From NCBI GenBank assembly GCA_965153455.1, contig OZ234503.1, positions 7,222,157-7,286,156 on the forward strand: a DNA stretch of 64,000 nt, written 5' to 3'. This DNA is from Sphagnum compactum. Its lineage: Eukaryota; Bryophyta; Sphagnopsida; Sphagnales. The position numbers were made by a program, and so were the translations under genes. Of the stretch, positions 1 through 11,700 are shown piece after piece (within the stretch, counting starts at the first letter, position 1; every line of letters starts with the position of its first letter). The notes under the pieces were generated by a model that worked only from the letters and a program-made list of their open reading frames with translations, did no database searches and was not told where the DNA came from.

Positions 1-393
1 TGTCAACTACACATTTGTCATGTGTGGATGCTCGTGGTGTAAGGTAAGGATTCAAAACCGACTAGTTTTGGGAATGAGGACCTTGTTCAAATCTGATCTA
101 AATTCCCAGAACAACCATGTTGTTCAAGGTCTTTTCACTAGAAAAAAAACTATCTTTGGCAACTTGTCTTATGCAACTACACATGTCATTTGCAACTTAA
201 AAAAATGTCACATGCAACTATTTTTTAGGTGTATGCAACATGTGTTGTTGCAGAAAACAAGTCTTAAAAAACAAATTTTTTACTAATAATTCTATGGTGT
301 AAAGAACTGGTGGAGTTTCCATTTAGTAAAGGGACAAGTGTGATTCATTTGAGAGGACAAGAAGCACCTTATGTGTAAGCATCCTACAAAATA
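1..393. other. Intergenic, no gene seen
   Basis: AT-rich DNA with short open frames that start at arbitrary codons and show no recognisable domain or splice structure. It leads into the 108-bp tandem array that follows. Confidence 0.5.
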
Positions 394-712
394 GAACACC
401 CTCACACATATGAAGGAACCTTATAAGGATGTGTAAGGTTCACATCCACCATATGAGGAACCTTACACATCCTTCTTAGCCTATTTTAACCTAAAAATTT
501 GAACACCCTCACACATATGAAGGAACCGTATAAGGATACGTAAGGTTCACCATCCTCCATATGAGGAACCTTACACATCCTTCTTAGCTTATTTTAACCT
601 AAAAATTTGAACACCCTCACACATATAAAGGAACCTTATAAGGATGTGTAAGGTTCACCATCCTCTCCATATGAGGAACCTTACACATGCATCCTTCTTA
701 GCCTATTCTAAC
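394..712. repeat. Three tandem ~108-bp units, each with an internal hairpin
   Basis: Units begin at about 394, 501 and 609 with GAACACCCTCACACATA. Each contains a pair of inverted arms. In unit 1 the 17-nt arm AAGGATGTGTAAGGTTC (425-441) is the perfect reverse complement of 458-474, leaving a 16-nt loop. In unit 2 the arm has two changes (GTG to ACG). In unit 3 the second arm is split by a 4-nt insertion. No protein frame runs through the array. Confidence 0.9.
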
Positions 713-1315
713 TTCAAGGCTTTTTAGTTTCTCACTAACTAGTGACCTTTAAGGGTTTTAGCCATACAGTTATTGGCAGTGGATGGATGGCAAGTGGACA
801 GGAAACACTTTTCTGTTGGGCTCAAGTTCAGTAGTAACCGTGCTCATCTCTGTTGCTGTTTGTGCTACCTTGCCACTAACCACATGTGGGTTGTTAGTAG
901 TTAGTAGGTGGTAAAAACAACCCTTATCTATGCATAAGCTATTTACATACCTAGTAACCACATATTGACCTACCTATGTACCCTATACGTAGGACCGGCC
1001 TCTTTACAAAAATGGGTTACCCAAGGAGAAATCAAATATCAACTTGCTTCAAGTTCATCCACAATTGAGTCATAAAAAAGCATCCAGTGGATGGTGTGAT
1101 GGTAGTAGGCATTGGATGAACATGGGTTTACTTGAACCTCCCTGAGAACCACCAGGGGTGTGGTTGCCCCAGACCCGGGAGGTAGTAGATTCAGGCATCT
1201 CTTTCTAATATCCGGATTGGCCACTAAGGGCAGATTCAGGCATCTTTTTTTAATACCCGCCTACCATCCCCCCCAACCCAAAAGACTGACTTAGTTTTAC
1301 CAAGCCCGGAAAAGA
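713..1315. other. Intergenic, no gene seen
   Basis: No coding region, RNA gene or repeat recognised. Two short minus-strand open frames here lack any domain. Confidence 0.5.
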
Positions 1316-1475
1316 AAAACCCTCTAAACCCTAAACCCTAAAAAAACCCTAAACCCCCAAGTAATAGGTAACATCTTTTGCATTGGGACTAGGCCTCTAA
1401 ACCCTAAACCCTTAAAAAAAACCCTAAACCCCCAATTAATAGGTAACATCTTTGGCATTGGGACTAGGCAATGGG
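1316..1475. repeat. Duplicated telomere-like CCCTAAA block
   Basis: Two units of about 75 bp lie in tandem. Each has two or three copies of CCCTAAA followed by a shared tail containing AATAGGTAACATCTTT and GCATTGGGACTAGGC. CCCTAAA is the Arabidopsis-type plant telomere repeat. Only a few repeats are present and they are embedded in a longer unit, so this is an interstitial telomere-like motif and not a chromosome end. Confidence 0.75.
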
Positions 1476-1689
1476 TAGTTAAAAAAAAATCCACACAACG
1501 TCCCAACAAAGACCACACTAACTAACAAACGCTTTGAATGAACGATATTTATGAAAGCCCAACGAAAAAGATCCATGGATTTAAATGCGACCCATGTGCC
1601 AAAAACTGATTGAATTTTACATGGGGAATCCCACTTAGAAATCCCCTCCATTAATTTATGTGGGGAATCGCACATTTCACGTTTAATGG

Positions 1690-1798
1690 ACTAGTTAGTT
1701 GGGGTTTGTGGGGGTAGAGGTGGGGAAGTGGGAAAGGTGGGGTTGGGGGGGGAGGTGGAGGGCGAGGGGGGGAAGGGGGGAAAGGAAGGGGTGGGTAA
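1690..1798 (+). repeat. G-rich tract with many GGG runs
   Basis: About 110 bp are almost entirely G with scattered T and A, including many runs of three to seven G. On the plus strand it has ample potential for G-quadruplexes. It sits in non-coding DNA. Confidence 0.7.
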
Positions 1799-2039
1799 GT
1801 AAATCTTTGTCTGATCTCAATCTATTACAATGCTCGAAGAGAGTGTGTGTCCAATAGTGCGAGGAGTAGTAGTCCTATGCAAAAGATTTGTCTCACTAAT
1901 GATTTGCAGTTATCATTGTTGTGAGAGTGTAAATTTAAGTAGAGTACAATTTTAAAAAAAAAGTGATGTGAACTAAGAAAGGCATTATATTATGCATATA
2001 TACATACACACTTATATATGATGACCTAAAAAGCTTAAC
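1799..2039. other. Intergenic, no gene seen
   Basis: AT-rich sequence with no supported feature. Confidence 0.4.
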
Positions 2040-2205
2040 CTACTATCTAGATTTAAGATCAAGATATTTGGAGTTTGGACCATAGTAATTGGGAGTGTGA
2101 TCTACCATCTAAATTTAAGCTCAAGATGTTTGGAGTTTGGACATTATTAATAAGTGTAATTCACCATCTACATTTAGGCTCACAATGTTTGGAGTTTGAA
2201 AATGG
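2040..2205. repeat. Three diverged ~61-bp tandem units
   Basis: Units start near 2040, 2102 and 2161. Each has a CTA(C/T)CATCTA-like start, then TTTAAGCTCAAGATGTTTGG or a close variant, then GAGTTTGGAC. The copies are visibly diverged, so the array is not recent. Confidence 0.8.
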
Positions 2206-2960
2206 TGAAAAGGAAATCCTTCATTTGTCAAAGGGGGTTTTGTTTAGTGGATACGTATTTTTTTGAAAATTCTAAGAGTTTGGTGGTTGTGAAACACACT
2301 TGCTTCAGATATTCGAATAGTCATGTTGAATAGAAAGGATCTAAATTAATGTTTATTTTAATTTATGAATCAATGGACTTATTATAAAATGCCCATGCAT
2401 AATTCTTCTATAGATAATACAATTTGGTACCTATCATTTGGATACAAAATATAGAATAAGTATACGGGTACTTGTCAAACATGGAGATTATTAGTTTGAA
2501 ATATTACATATGTGACTAATAACTTGGCGTATGTGATGAAGAAGGTGCCTGAACATTAATTCTAACAAATATTCGAGAGACTTTTTGGCCATATTTCGGC
2601 TTCTCTTGCTTTCTCCTTTTTTTGTGTGGGCCTCCCCCATCACCTCAACCCCCTCCCAAAGAGGGGAAAAAAAAAAAAAAACCAACAAAGGTCATGGAGC
2701 CGCCTAAATCATTTATTGAGAGCCTGGCACCAAAACCCTAATAGGGTAAAAAGCTGGATGTGTGTGTGATTTTTCTCTCTCTCTCCATAATAAATGTCTA
2801 GTGGCTGGAATGTTTCAATAGGAGTAATTGGTCATTAAAACTGCTTACTGCTTAGGATTGGGGGCTCATTATGGTCGACTTACTAAAATTGCCCTTTCAA
2901 AGTAAATGAACCCTAGAAAGAGCTTTAAATGCAAAACTTTGGGTAAGGCCCAAAATTTAG

Positions 2961-3018
2961 CGTTTTTTTAGGGTTCATTTAGGGTCCTAAAATGACCTAA
3001 AATGAACCCCAAAAAACG
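2961..3018. repeat. Imperfect inverted repeat, ~25-bp arms
   Basis: The arm at 2961-2986 (beginning CGTTTTTTTAGGGTTCA) pairs with 2994-3018 (beginning GACCTAAAATGAACCCC) with a few mismatches and a 7-nt spacer (2987-2993). It lies just ahead of the 55-bp array. Confidence 0.7.
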
Positions 3019-3073
3019 ACCTAAATTTTTAAGTTGTTTGAAAAACCTTAAAAATAAAACGCCTAATATGTTG

Positions 3074-3481
3074 CCTAATTAAGGCCCATTTTTCAAACAT
3101 ACCTAGTAGCCAACTAGTCTAGTAGGTACCTAATTAAGGCCCATTCTTCAAATACACCTAGTAGCCAAATAACCTAATGGGTACCTAATTAAGGCCCATT
3201 CTTCAACTATACCTAGTAGCCAAATAACCTAGTAGTGTGTACCTAATTAAGGCCCATTCTTCAACTATACCTAGTAGCCAAATAGCCTAATGGGTACCTA
3301 ATTAAGGCCCATTCTTCAACTATACCTAGTAGCCAAATAGCCTAATGGGTACCTAATTAAGGCCCATTCTTCAACTATACCTAGTAGCCAAATAGCCTAG
3401 TAGTGTGTACCTAATTAAGGCCCATTCTTCAAATATACCTAGTAGCCAAGTGGTCTAGTAGGTACCTAATTAAGGCCCATT
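3074..3481. repeat. Higher-order tandem array of 55/55/58-bp monomers
   Basis: The motif CCTAATTAAGGCCCAT starts at 3074, 3129, 3184, 3242, 3297, 3352, 3410 and 3465, giving spacings 55, 55, 58, 55, 55, 58, 55. The 58-bp monomers carry an extra TAGTGTG-type end. The two-short-one-long pattern recurs with a 168-bp period, so a trimer was probably amplified as a block. Each monomer also contains TACCTAGTAGCCAA. No open frame is maintained. Confidence 0.95.
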
Positions 3482-4139
3482 TCTCTTGTTGTTGTTTTTC
3501 TTTTGCCTCTTCACTTTTAGGGTTTTGCTTTTGATATTACAGTACCTAATTGGAAGCATCATCAATAAAGGAGCCTTTTGCTTTTATTGGTTCTTCTGCA
3601 TCTTAACTAATAAGGGCATGAAGAGACCAAAGGAACAATGCAGAGTTCATTTGGTCCCACGTTTTGAGGAATGTTTGTAGCCAGCCTCCAGAGGTGTGTT
3701 ACTGTAGCCTCTGAGATTTCATTCTTGAGAATTTCATAGAACATTTTCTATTTTGATTGTTGTTGGTTTAGGGATTAGGGTTTTTTGGGGGGGTCAATTA
3801 TAGTGTTTTTTTTTCAATTTTGTGATTAAAAAAATTTGGTGATTTTTTCCCTCAATTTTTTTTTTGTGGGTTGAATTTACAGTGTGAATTTACACAATTT
3901 TCCAAAAATTTCCAATTTTTGTCACCTACAAAATAAAAAATCTCAGTAGAAAAATCCACTGGTTTGAACTTGCCATAAAGGGGCAGAGTGATTTTACAGA
4001 GCAAACTTGCTGTGTTTGTGAGTCAATCAACAACTTGTTTTTTTTATAAAATTAGTGCTAATGAGATGCTTTTTAATCACAATCTATTTTTTCATAAAAC
4101 TGATGAAAAAATAAAGTTGAGAATTTTTAAGATTGTAAT
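3482..4139. other. Intergenic, no gene seen
   Basis: AT-rich with long T runs and a TTTAGGGATTAGGGTTTT motif near 3769. The short open frames here have no domain. Confidence 0.45.
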
Positions 4140-4660
4140 TTTTCATTACATGCAAGGGAAAGTGAAGAAAAAAGTATATTAAAAAATCTTTAAATAACAA
4201 TTTTATTGTTTCATGCAAGAAAAAAACAAGGAAAAGCTATGTTGAGAATTTTGTTAAATCAAAGTTTAATTTTCATCATGCAAGAGAGAAAATGATGTTG
4301 AATTTTTTTTTAAAAATCACAATCTATTATTTTTCATATACTCTCAAAAAATGATGGAAGAGCTATATTAAAAATCACACAGTCACAATTTAATTTTCAT
4401 GCAAGAGAAAAATGATGAAAAACTAATGTTGAACATTTTGAAAATAACAATCTATTTATTTATTCATGCAAGAGAAAGGTGATGAAAACTATGTTAAAGT
4501 TTTTGACAAAAAACAAAATCTATTTATTTATTTTTGCCATGCAAGAGACAAAAGAAAATGATGAAAACTATGTTGAAAATGTCGACACTTTTTTAAAATA
4601 GAAAAATCTATTTATTTGTTTCTTTGTTTGTCATGCAAGAGCAAAAATTGATTTTAAAAA
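4140..4660. repeat. Ragged diverged ~60-120-bp tandem array
   Basis: The phrase CATGCAAG recurs near 4150, 4213, 4277, 4398, 4464, 4538 and 4632. It is usually followed by AGAAA, then ATGATGAAAACTATGTTGA, then an AATCTATTTATTT-like stretch. Spacing is irregular and the copies are eroded. The array ends about 320 bp before the putative gene at 4984. Confidence 0.75.
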
Positions 4661-4737
4661 TGTTGAAAAAATCATCACAATCTAGATATTTATTTGTGAA
4701 TTTTAAGAGCAAAAATAATGAAAACTCTGTTGTTCCT

Positions 4738-4748
4738 TAAACCCTAAT
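4738..4748 (+). promoter_or_regulatory. Telo-box-like AAACCCTAAT
   Basis: AAACCCTAAT lies about 240 bp upstream of the ATG at 4984. Telo-boxes (AAACCCTAA) are known plant promoter elements near transcription starts. The match is short and could be chance. Confidence 0.3.
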
Positions 4749-4763
4749 TTAGGGCTACTCAAC

Positions 4764-4795
<32 letters not shown>

Positions 4796-4983
4796 AGGCA
4801 TTCCTTTGTGAATTGTAAGAATTCCATTTTGGGAGAGAAACAGACACAGAGAGAAGGAAGAATAAGAAGAAGAAGCGCTCGCGAGCGAGCGAGCTTTCTG
4901 GCTTTTGTCTTTGGTGGTCGTGTTGATGTCTTTTTCCGTTCTCTTGTTCCGTTCTCTGCGAGATTTGGAACTTTGTGCGGGTA

Positions 4984-5673
4984 ATGGCACATGACACTGA
5001 AGTGATGATGGAGATGGCGGAAATTCGATCCCGAGATGGAAACTCCGCTTCTTCTTCTTCTTCTTGTTACGATGCAGCGGTCGTCCAGGAGGAGCAGGAA
5101 GAGACGGCGGTAGCTGCAGCAGCAGCGGCTTCAGAAGATCAGGCAGGACCAGTCGCTTTAGCTTGGCGACGTTTTCTAGTGGAGGTTTTGCCGGCGATTA
5201 TGCGGCGTCTTTACTTGCTGTCGCAGTGTCAGCAGTATGTTGTAGCGACTTGTGCTTTGGAAGCAAGAAGCAGTAGTGGTTGTGGATCATCATCATCGAG
5301 TCGTAAAGATGATGATGCGTATCATGAATCTGAAATCCTGAGGATTGAGTTTCAGACTGCCAGTATGATGCGCACTAGCAGTTTCCAGAGAGATGAGAAA
5401 CTTGCGCAATTCATGGACGACGGTAGTCTCATTCAACTGGCTGTCGATATGCTTCTGCGTGGCCAGAGACTTGCTCCTTTCCCTGCTTGCGGTGTTGACG
5501 CTGACTACCGTGAGAAGTGGCAAGAACATGCGGCGTCCAAGAGAGGTCGGCAGGATCATGAAGCTGGAGTTCGAGAGCAGCCAAGTCTGCCTAAGGATCC
5601 AGACGTTCTTTTCACAGCGATTTGGCTTGTCTTGATGCTCGCCCTCGTTCGTGTCAGGTACAAGATGTACTAG
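4984..5673 (+). CDS. Hypothetical protein, possible first exon of an unrecognised gene
   Basis: An open frame of 229 codons starts at the first ATG (residues MAHDTEVMMEMAEIRSR). The triplet in frame further upstream is GTG, so 4984 is preferred. The leader is purine-rich (4840-4890), as in many plant 5' UTRs, and a telo-box lies upstream. The product has serine and alanine runs in its first 60 residues, then a more ordered middle with AWRRFLVEVLPAIMRRLYLL and LAQFMDDGSLIQLAVDMLL. A hydrophobic stretch close to the C-terminus (FTAIWLVLMLALV) may be an artefact of the frame. I recognise no family. A consensus-like donor, CAG|GTACAA, occurs at 5657/5658, so the real exon may stop there. A second open frame (5595-5786) with coding-like composition overlaps the end, so a frameshift, an intron or a decayed gene is possible. 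Confidence 0.4.
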   Translation: MAHDTEVMMEMAEIRSRDGNSASSSSSCYDAAVVQEEQEETAVAAAAAASEDQAGPVALAWRRFLVEVLPAIMRRLYLLSQCQQYVVATCALEARSSSGCGSSSSSRKDDDAYHESEILRIEFQTASMMRTSSFQRDEKLAQFMDDGSLIQLAVDMLLRGQRLAPFPACGVDADYREKWQEHAASKRGRQDHEAGVREQPSLPKDPDVLFTAIWLVLMLALVRVRYKMY

Positions 5674-5786
5674 AGAAAGCGATGAAGACGAGAAGTGGAA
5701 GGAGGAGACGCAAGTATTCCACGCTTGTGAAATATTCTTTACGATTAGAAGAGATGACAGTTGCTGCTGCGATGCTTGCACACAGG
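5595..5786 (+). pseudogene. Overlapping coding-like frame, possible frameshifted continuation
   Basis: In a different frame from the ORF at 4984, 64 codons are open. They contain SDLACLDARPRSCQVQDVLE, a basic patch (RSGRRRRKYS) and LRLEEMTVAAAMLAHR. The frame ends next to a donor-like CACAG|GTGATT. Its composition looks more protein-like than the hydrophobic tail of the first frame. It could be the true continuation after a frameshift or a sequencing error. It has no ATG of its own near its start. Confidence 0.25.
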
Positions 5787-5789
5787 TGA

Positions 5790-8700
5790 TTCACCTGCGT
5801 GAGAGATTTTTTCTAGCCTCTTGCATTTTCAACTAGCTGGCGGCTTTGTGGAAAGTTTTGTTTTTTGCACGGAACGCCACTGTCTCGTGCTGAAGGTCAA
5901 GGTAGGGCGGAATTTCTATGCTACTGTACAGATGAGAGAAATTTTTTGGCTCCCAATTTTTTTCTACTGGAGTTAGTTGAATTGTTCATGAGGTTTGATA
6001 GCAGGTGTCTTCGAGATACCGCTGCTTTCCATGAATGATGCAATCGGGAATAGCTAGTTCGCATTTCGGATGAATGAAGCAATCACACAGGGCCGAAGTC
6101 TTTAGGATGGATTTGGAACTACTTGCCAACAGATTTTTGTTCTCGAATCTAACACCAACAATGAGCATGCGGGTCATGGAAATGCAGATGATCCTGATGA
6201 TGGACAAGATCATGTCGGGTAGTTTGGTGCTGACGGTTTAATGAGAAGTCTGTTGTGAAACTAGTGCTGTTGGTATGTTGGGGCGCGTTTCGGACATAAC
6301 TTCCAATAGGCAGAGTGATGGCTTTCGTGCTATCGTTGGCCCGACATTTTTTGCTGCTGAAGCGTTCGTTCTTCTTTTGCTCTTCTCTACCACTATGCAG
6401 GAGTCAGGTACTTGCTTTGAAACGAGCAATTTGCGATCACTTCTGTCCTAAATTGTTGCACTCAAATCTGCATGTTTGCATTTATTTAGTTCACTGACTC
6501 TTCTTGCTTGCATCTTACTTTAGGGTTCTAATAATGTAGCAACCCAGGAGCACATGAGGAAGTTTGTAGCCTTCTTGGCTTTCTTATCTTAATTTGCATA
6601 GACCCATGAAACATCACTTACATTCTCAATTTTTGCACTGGACTTGATGCTCTGGCATCACTTCTGTTCTCAGTTCTTGTGCTGAATCTTATGCGAGGGT
6701 TTAGCAATGATGCAACCCAAGAGTAAAATTTCCTGCATGCTTAACTTTCCTATCTTAGATTTGCATAGTCCCATCAACCCATCTGTCAACCATGCAAGAT
6801 GAGTCCTGGCGTTCAGATAGAAAATGATTTGTATTAGGGTTCCAGATTCCTAGGTTTCTGTTTCTTCTATATACCTACCTTTTTACAACTCATTGGACCT
6901 TTCCCATATACTAACTATCTACATACATCTACATAGTAAGTCACCTACCTACCTACCTGTAGATATACTTACTTATCTATACTACATCTGTTGCCAAGGT
7001 AAAATACAACTTCCAACTTGGTTGGGATTAAGCATCCTCTCTTTGTGCTGTTGGCTGTACTTGGTTTACACTTGGCCTGTATTTTGTCCATTGTGAGATT
7101 CAGTAGTTCTGTTTGATTTTGCCATTTACTTCAACTTTTATCAACACATGATCAATTCTGAATTGGAATAGGAAAAATAATAGGTGAACGCATTTGTAGT
7201 AGGCTGCTTAATATTAGGGTCCTTTACTTGTAATGCATGCATCTCCCAATTTCAGCTATAGGGGGCCTTAAATGTTGGTGCGTTTAATGTCATGCTTGGT
7301 ATTTTGGATGAGTTGAGAAAACCTTGGAGCATGTGCATGTTTTTGTCCCTTTTTTCTGACTTGTAATAGGCATGATGCAATGAAGTAGAATTTTCAAATT
7401 CAAGATCAATGGTGTTCCTAAAACAGTGAGGTGTGTTTTGAGTCTTGATTGAGCCGCTTCTTTTGAGAAAAGGTCATGTTTTGGGTTTTTTGCTTTAAGC
7501 TTTCAAGCTTTGATTCATTTCTTTCGTTAAGGTCAAGTTTTGAGTTGTGTTTTGAATATGAGAATTGGATTAAGTGATTAGCAATGATTCCTTTGATATT
7601 ATTGTTTAGACATTACTTTGAAAGCACTTTAAAACATTCTACCCTTTCAAAAACAACCAAAGCATCTATAAAATCTGAATCTTTCACATGTATTGAACAT
7701 TTATATGATATTATCAAGCAACCAATCCATGGTATCCAAAACTTTACTTTTATTTCAAAAATTCAAGTCTAACAATTTTTTGGTTATGATCATGATTTTT
7801 CTGTAAAAATGAAATGTCTTGTAGGTATTGGGATTACAACAAATTGAGATTATTGAACATCAGTGAACATGTGGTTTACGGTTTAGGGTTGAGCATGTGG
7901 TGTTGTTTCTCTTGCAAGATGTCATCATTTTCATGAAAGGAATTGGGAATGTTTTGCTCAATTTGGTGTTAGTTTAATTTAATTTATTGAGTGACAGGGT
8001 TTAGGATTTGTGAGAATGCATTTGGTGGTTTATATGGGGATTTGGAGAGAGATATCTTCGGATTTTACACTTGGCCAAAGCATTGAGTATGGTTAAATTG
8101 CGATGATGCATTGGAAGAACTATGCAAACTTGCATTTGAAGAAAAAACTAGAGATATTGAACATTCTAAATGCAGCCACTTGTTATGAGACATTGATTTT
8201 ATGTAACTAGTTCAAAACGATTTCTTCAGTACTTTCATCAGAGTTGTCTTCTTAATAATAGCAGAACGCCACATACCATATATATACTTCAAAGCATATG
8301 CATATTGATAGATGGAAGAAGCTTGTAACCATGAAAATTTGTGTTGATTCCAAATGGTCTTTGAACATCTCTAGCAACTTATCTTGTGAGTAGCAAACAC
8401 TTTCATGCATTAAATCTTTGTGATTTAGAACATAATAATCAATTTAAGAGAAAGAATATGTTTATTGACTAAAAGAGCAACCAAGTGAGTAATCTATAGT
8501 TCCTTCTTAAATTGAATGGATTGAAGAACGCAGAATTTTGAAGATTTTTAAAGATAAGTCTTATAGTCCCTAAGTTTCAAAATAAAACCCTTTTCAACAT
8601 AGTTCAACGACATGGTCTTATCACATGAAATGGTAAATCCGATGTTGCATCTCCCCATGACAAAGTTAAGCAACTTTTTTAAAGAATTTGATAATTTTCA

Positions 8701-11700
8701 TTCTTCAACACCATCATATGTGAAATTTAACAAATAGATTGTTAGATTTTGTGCCCAACACAAAGATTAAACCACTTGACTTCCCAAATTCTGCCAATTG
8801 AATCTTCAAGATTGCAATTTAAACTTCAATAGATGCTAACTTTTTGGCATTTTAGTGATTATTTTTGTGGGTCATTTTTTAAGTTGATTTTTTTAAAAAG
8901 AAAATATTAGAAACTTTTCTCCATTTCTAATTCCCATTGAAACCATAATTGACTTGAGAGATGCGATTATATTAAGGTTATAGGTATTTCAAATTTGAAA
9001 AATATGAAATTGTAGATATTAAGATGATTAGCAAAATAGAATAAATATCCAAAGAGCTAACATAAGGCAAACAACAAAAACAAAATGATTGAGGAATCTT
9101 TTGGAATTTGTAAGCGAAGATAGACCAATTTTGGCGAAACACTGATTCTTGAAACATAGGTTTTTGTAGTGTATTTGAATAGTCAATTACCCAACTTCTA
9201 AGTAAAGTAATTGTCTTTCCCAGTAAATAATTAATGACTACCTTCTAATACCTCCTAATGCTGTACCTTCAATTGAAGTTTGGCTATAAATAATTTTCAA
9301 GAGGGCAAGCGAAATAAAATAAAATAAATTGAGCCCATTAGTCTAGATTTTAGGGCACTTAAGTTGACCCTTAAATTGTTGCAAATCATTAGTTCTCAGA
9401 TAATATCATGATCATACCTTACTAAATTGCATAACAATCATATACATTAGTCCATTTTCATTAAAATTTAAAAACCATTCGACTTGGGCCATAAAACAAG
9501 CCACAAAGGTTTTTTAAAATATATATTGTTACGTTTATTGTGGTTGACTTTAAATTGCAAATACCCATCTTCCCTCTATGTGGCCTTTTCAATTACCAAA
9601 ATCCATATGCACCATCACATGTGTGAATGAATGAAGGCTTTTTTTTTTCATTTTTTGTGTCATAAAACCTTGAAATCTTTGAATTGAATTATATGGTTTC
9701 TTGACTTTTAGTTGTGTCCAAGTGGTTCATGACAAATTGTCTACTTATCAATTGTCAATATGTGCAATAATTGTCATGGTGTGTAATTTTCGACCTAGAC
9801 TAATACCCCTTCCTAAGAACAAAGGTACCTATTATATCCTATGCAGTTATAACATATTTCAAGGTTTAAATATGTGAATTATGTTCAAGTCTTTCCCAAC
9901 TCTAACATCAATTGTTCCACCTTCGAGGTTGGTTGGACTTGTAATTTGGCCAACTGAGATAAGCTTATAACTTATCACTAATTGAGATAAGTTTCTATCA
10001 TGACACCATGATTTCAGCTTTGGTGGGTATGTGAGTCAATTATTCTTCCTTTTATTGAATGAGTTTTTTAACATTTGGTGAATAACAAATTACTTTGAGC
10101 GTTTAAGTTTTGATGAGGGCATTTTGTTTATGTGAATAGGTGGTGGCAACAAATTTCAATATGAAAAATGGGAGATTCTTGATATTTATATGAAAAGCGA
10201 ATAGCTCCTTGGTGATGATGTCGATGTTCAAATGGTTGCATGAGGCATTCCTAATTTTAATGGTGGTGTAGGTTGTTCAATCGACTAGGACTTCTTATTT
10301 TGGCCCTTTACTATTAAACAATTGTGAAAATGAACATTATTGGGCAATTGTTTATGATCATTGTTGAATTGTGTAACAGGAAGGATGACTTGTGAGGAAT
10401 TTGAAATTTGGAGTTGTGATTCTAGGCCATAATTGTGTTACACTATTATGTATAAAATCTTTAATTATTTCAAGCATTGACCTTAAGAGACACTTAAAGA
10501 CTACTTGTTTTATCAATTTTGTTGTTGTTTCTTGTTTGTTTTCTCTTCCACCTCAATATCATTTTTCTTGCCATGCGACCCATATCTAAATTAAATATGA
10601 GTGAAGAGAAGCAAGTAATAGTAAGAGTCTTTTTGAAAGGCTTCTATTGAGGTGTATTGGAAGGAGGGTCTCGCTTAAAGTATGTAGTTCAAATGCATAT
10701 TACTTTGAAGTGTTAACAACTCTTTGTATGAACATTTATATACAAGTTTTCAATTTTTGAAAGGGGGAATCTAATAGCTAGAATCCAATCATATCAATTC
10801 ACAAGTGGTACTATCAATTTCCTTTGTTTTTATATTTGTGTCCATTGTGTGTGCGTTCAAAATCCCTTGCATGATAGCTAGAATTATAGCTTTGGGTTTA
10901 TATATCACTTTGAATTGTTTCTTGGTAATTGGAAAAACAATTTGATCTTCCTTAATTTGGAAATCATAAGCCTTTTCAAAATTCAGTATTTTATATGGTC
11001 GCAATTTGATATGTTATTAAACATATTTTATTAGTGTTGGTGGTGGTTAACTCAAGTCAACACTACTAAAAAAAGGGTAATTTTAATAATACAATGATTT
11101 TTTTGGGTTCAAATCTTCACGTGCATTTTTGTAAAATACATATATTACCATATTTCTAAAGCAAATATGTTCTGAATGATATTTTGATAGCCCTTAAAGT
11201 GAGTGCCTCAAACTTGAGTTTGTAGGGAAACATATGCAAATAACAACTCTTGGCGTGAAATTCATTGATCATAAGTAGGATTCCCAAATTCTAGCCTTTG
11301 ACATTGCTTAGAGAAATGAATGTGTTGCTTCAATCCCTTTCAACAAATATAAATTACGTATGTTACTTTTGAGTTTAAAGTAATGCTACATCTTGTATCA
11401 TTGTTGATAGTATTCATGTTTTTAAAAGTATCATGTTCATTACACATATAGTGTGGGCATAGCAAACATGTTACTAGCAAATTCAAATGCATCAAGTTAT
11501 TGTTAGAAATCAATAGTCTCCAATCAAACATTTTTTAAATTTATCATCTTCTAAACAATCTAAAGGCAAGTCATGTTGTCAATAGTCTAACACATTTTAT
11601 TTTACCAAAAGAATTTGCTTGATATCAATAGGAAATATGCCAAAAATATGAAAATTGTTGATTCTAAGCAATGATTAACAAGTATTTGAAGGATAAACTT

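Noticed and set aside
3074-3481. CRISPR-like regular repeats
   Set aside because: The repeated phrase and the spacers are both conserved and the organism is a plant; this is a tandem satellite.
5293-5781. 162-codon minus-strand open frame
   Set aside because: It is antisense to the putative 4984 gene, begins with GTG and shows no domain; most likely a shadow.
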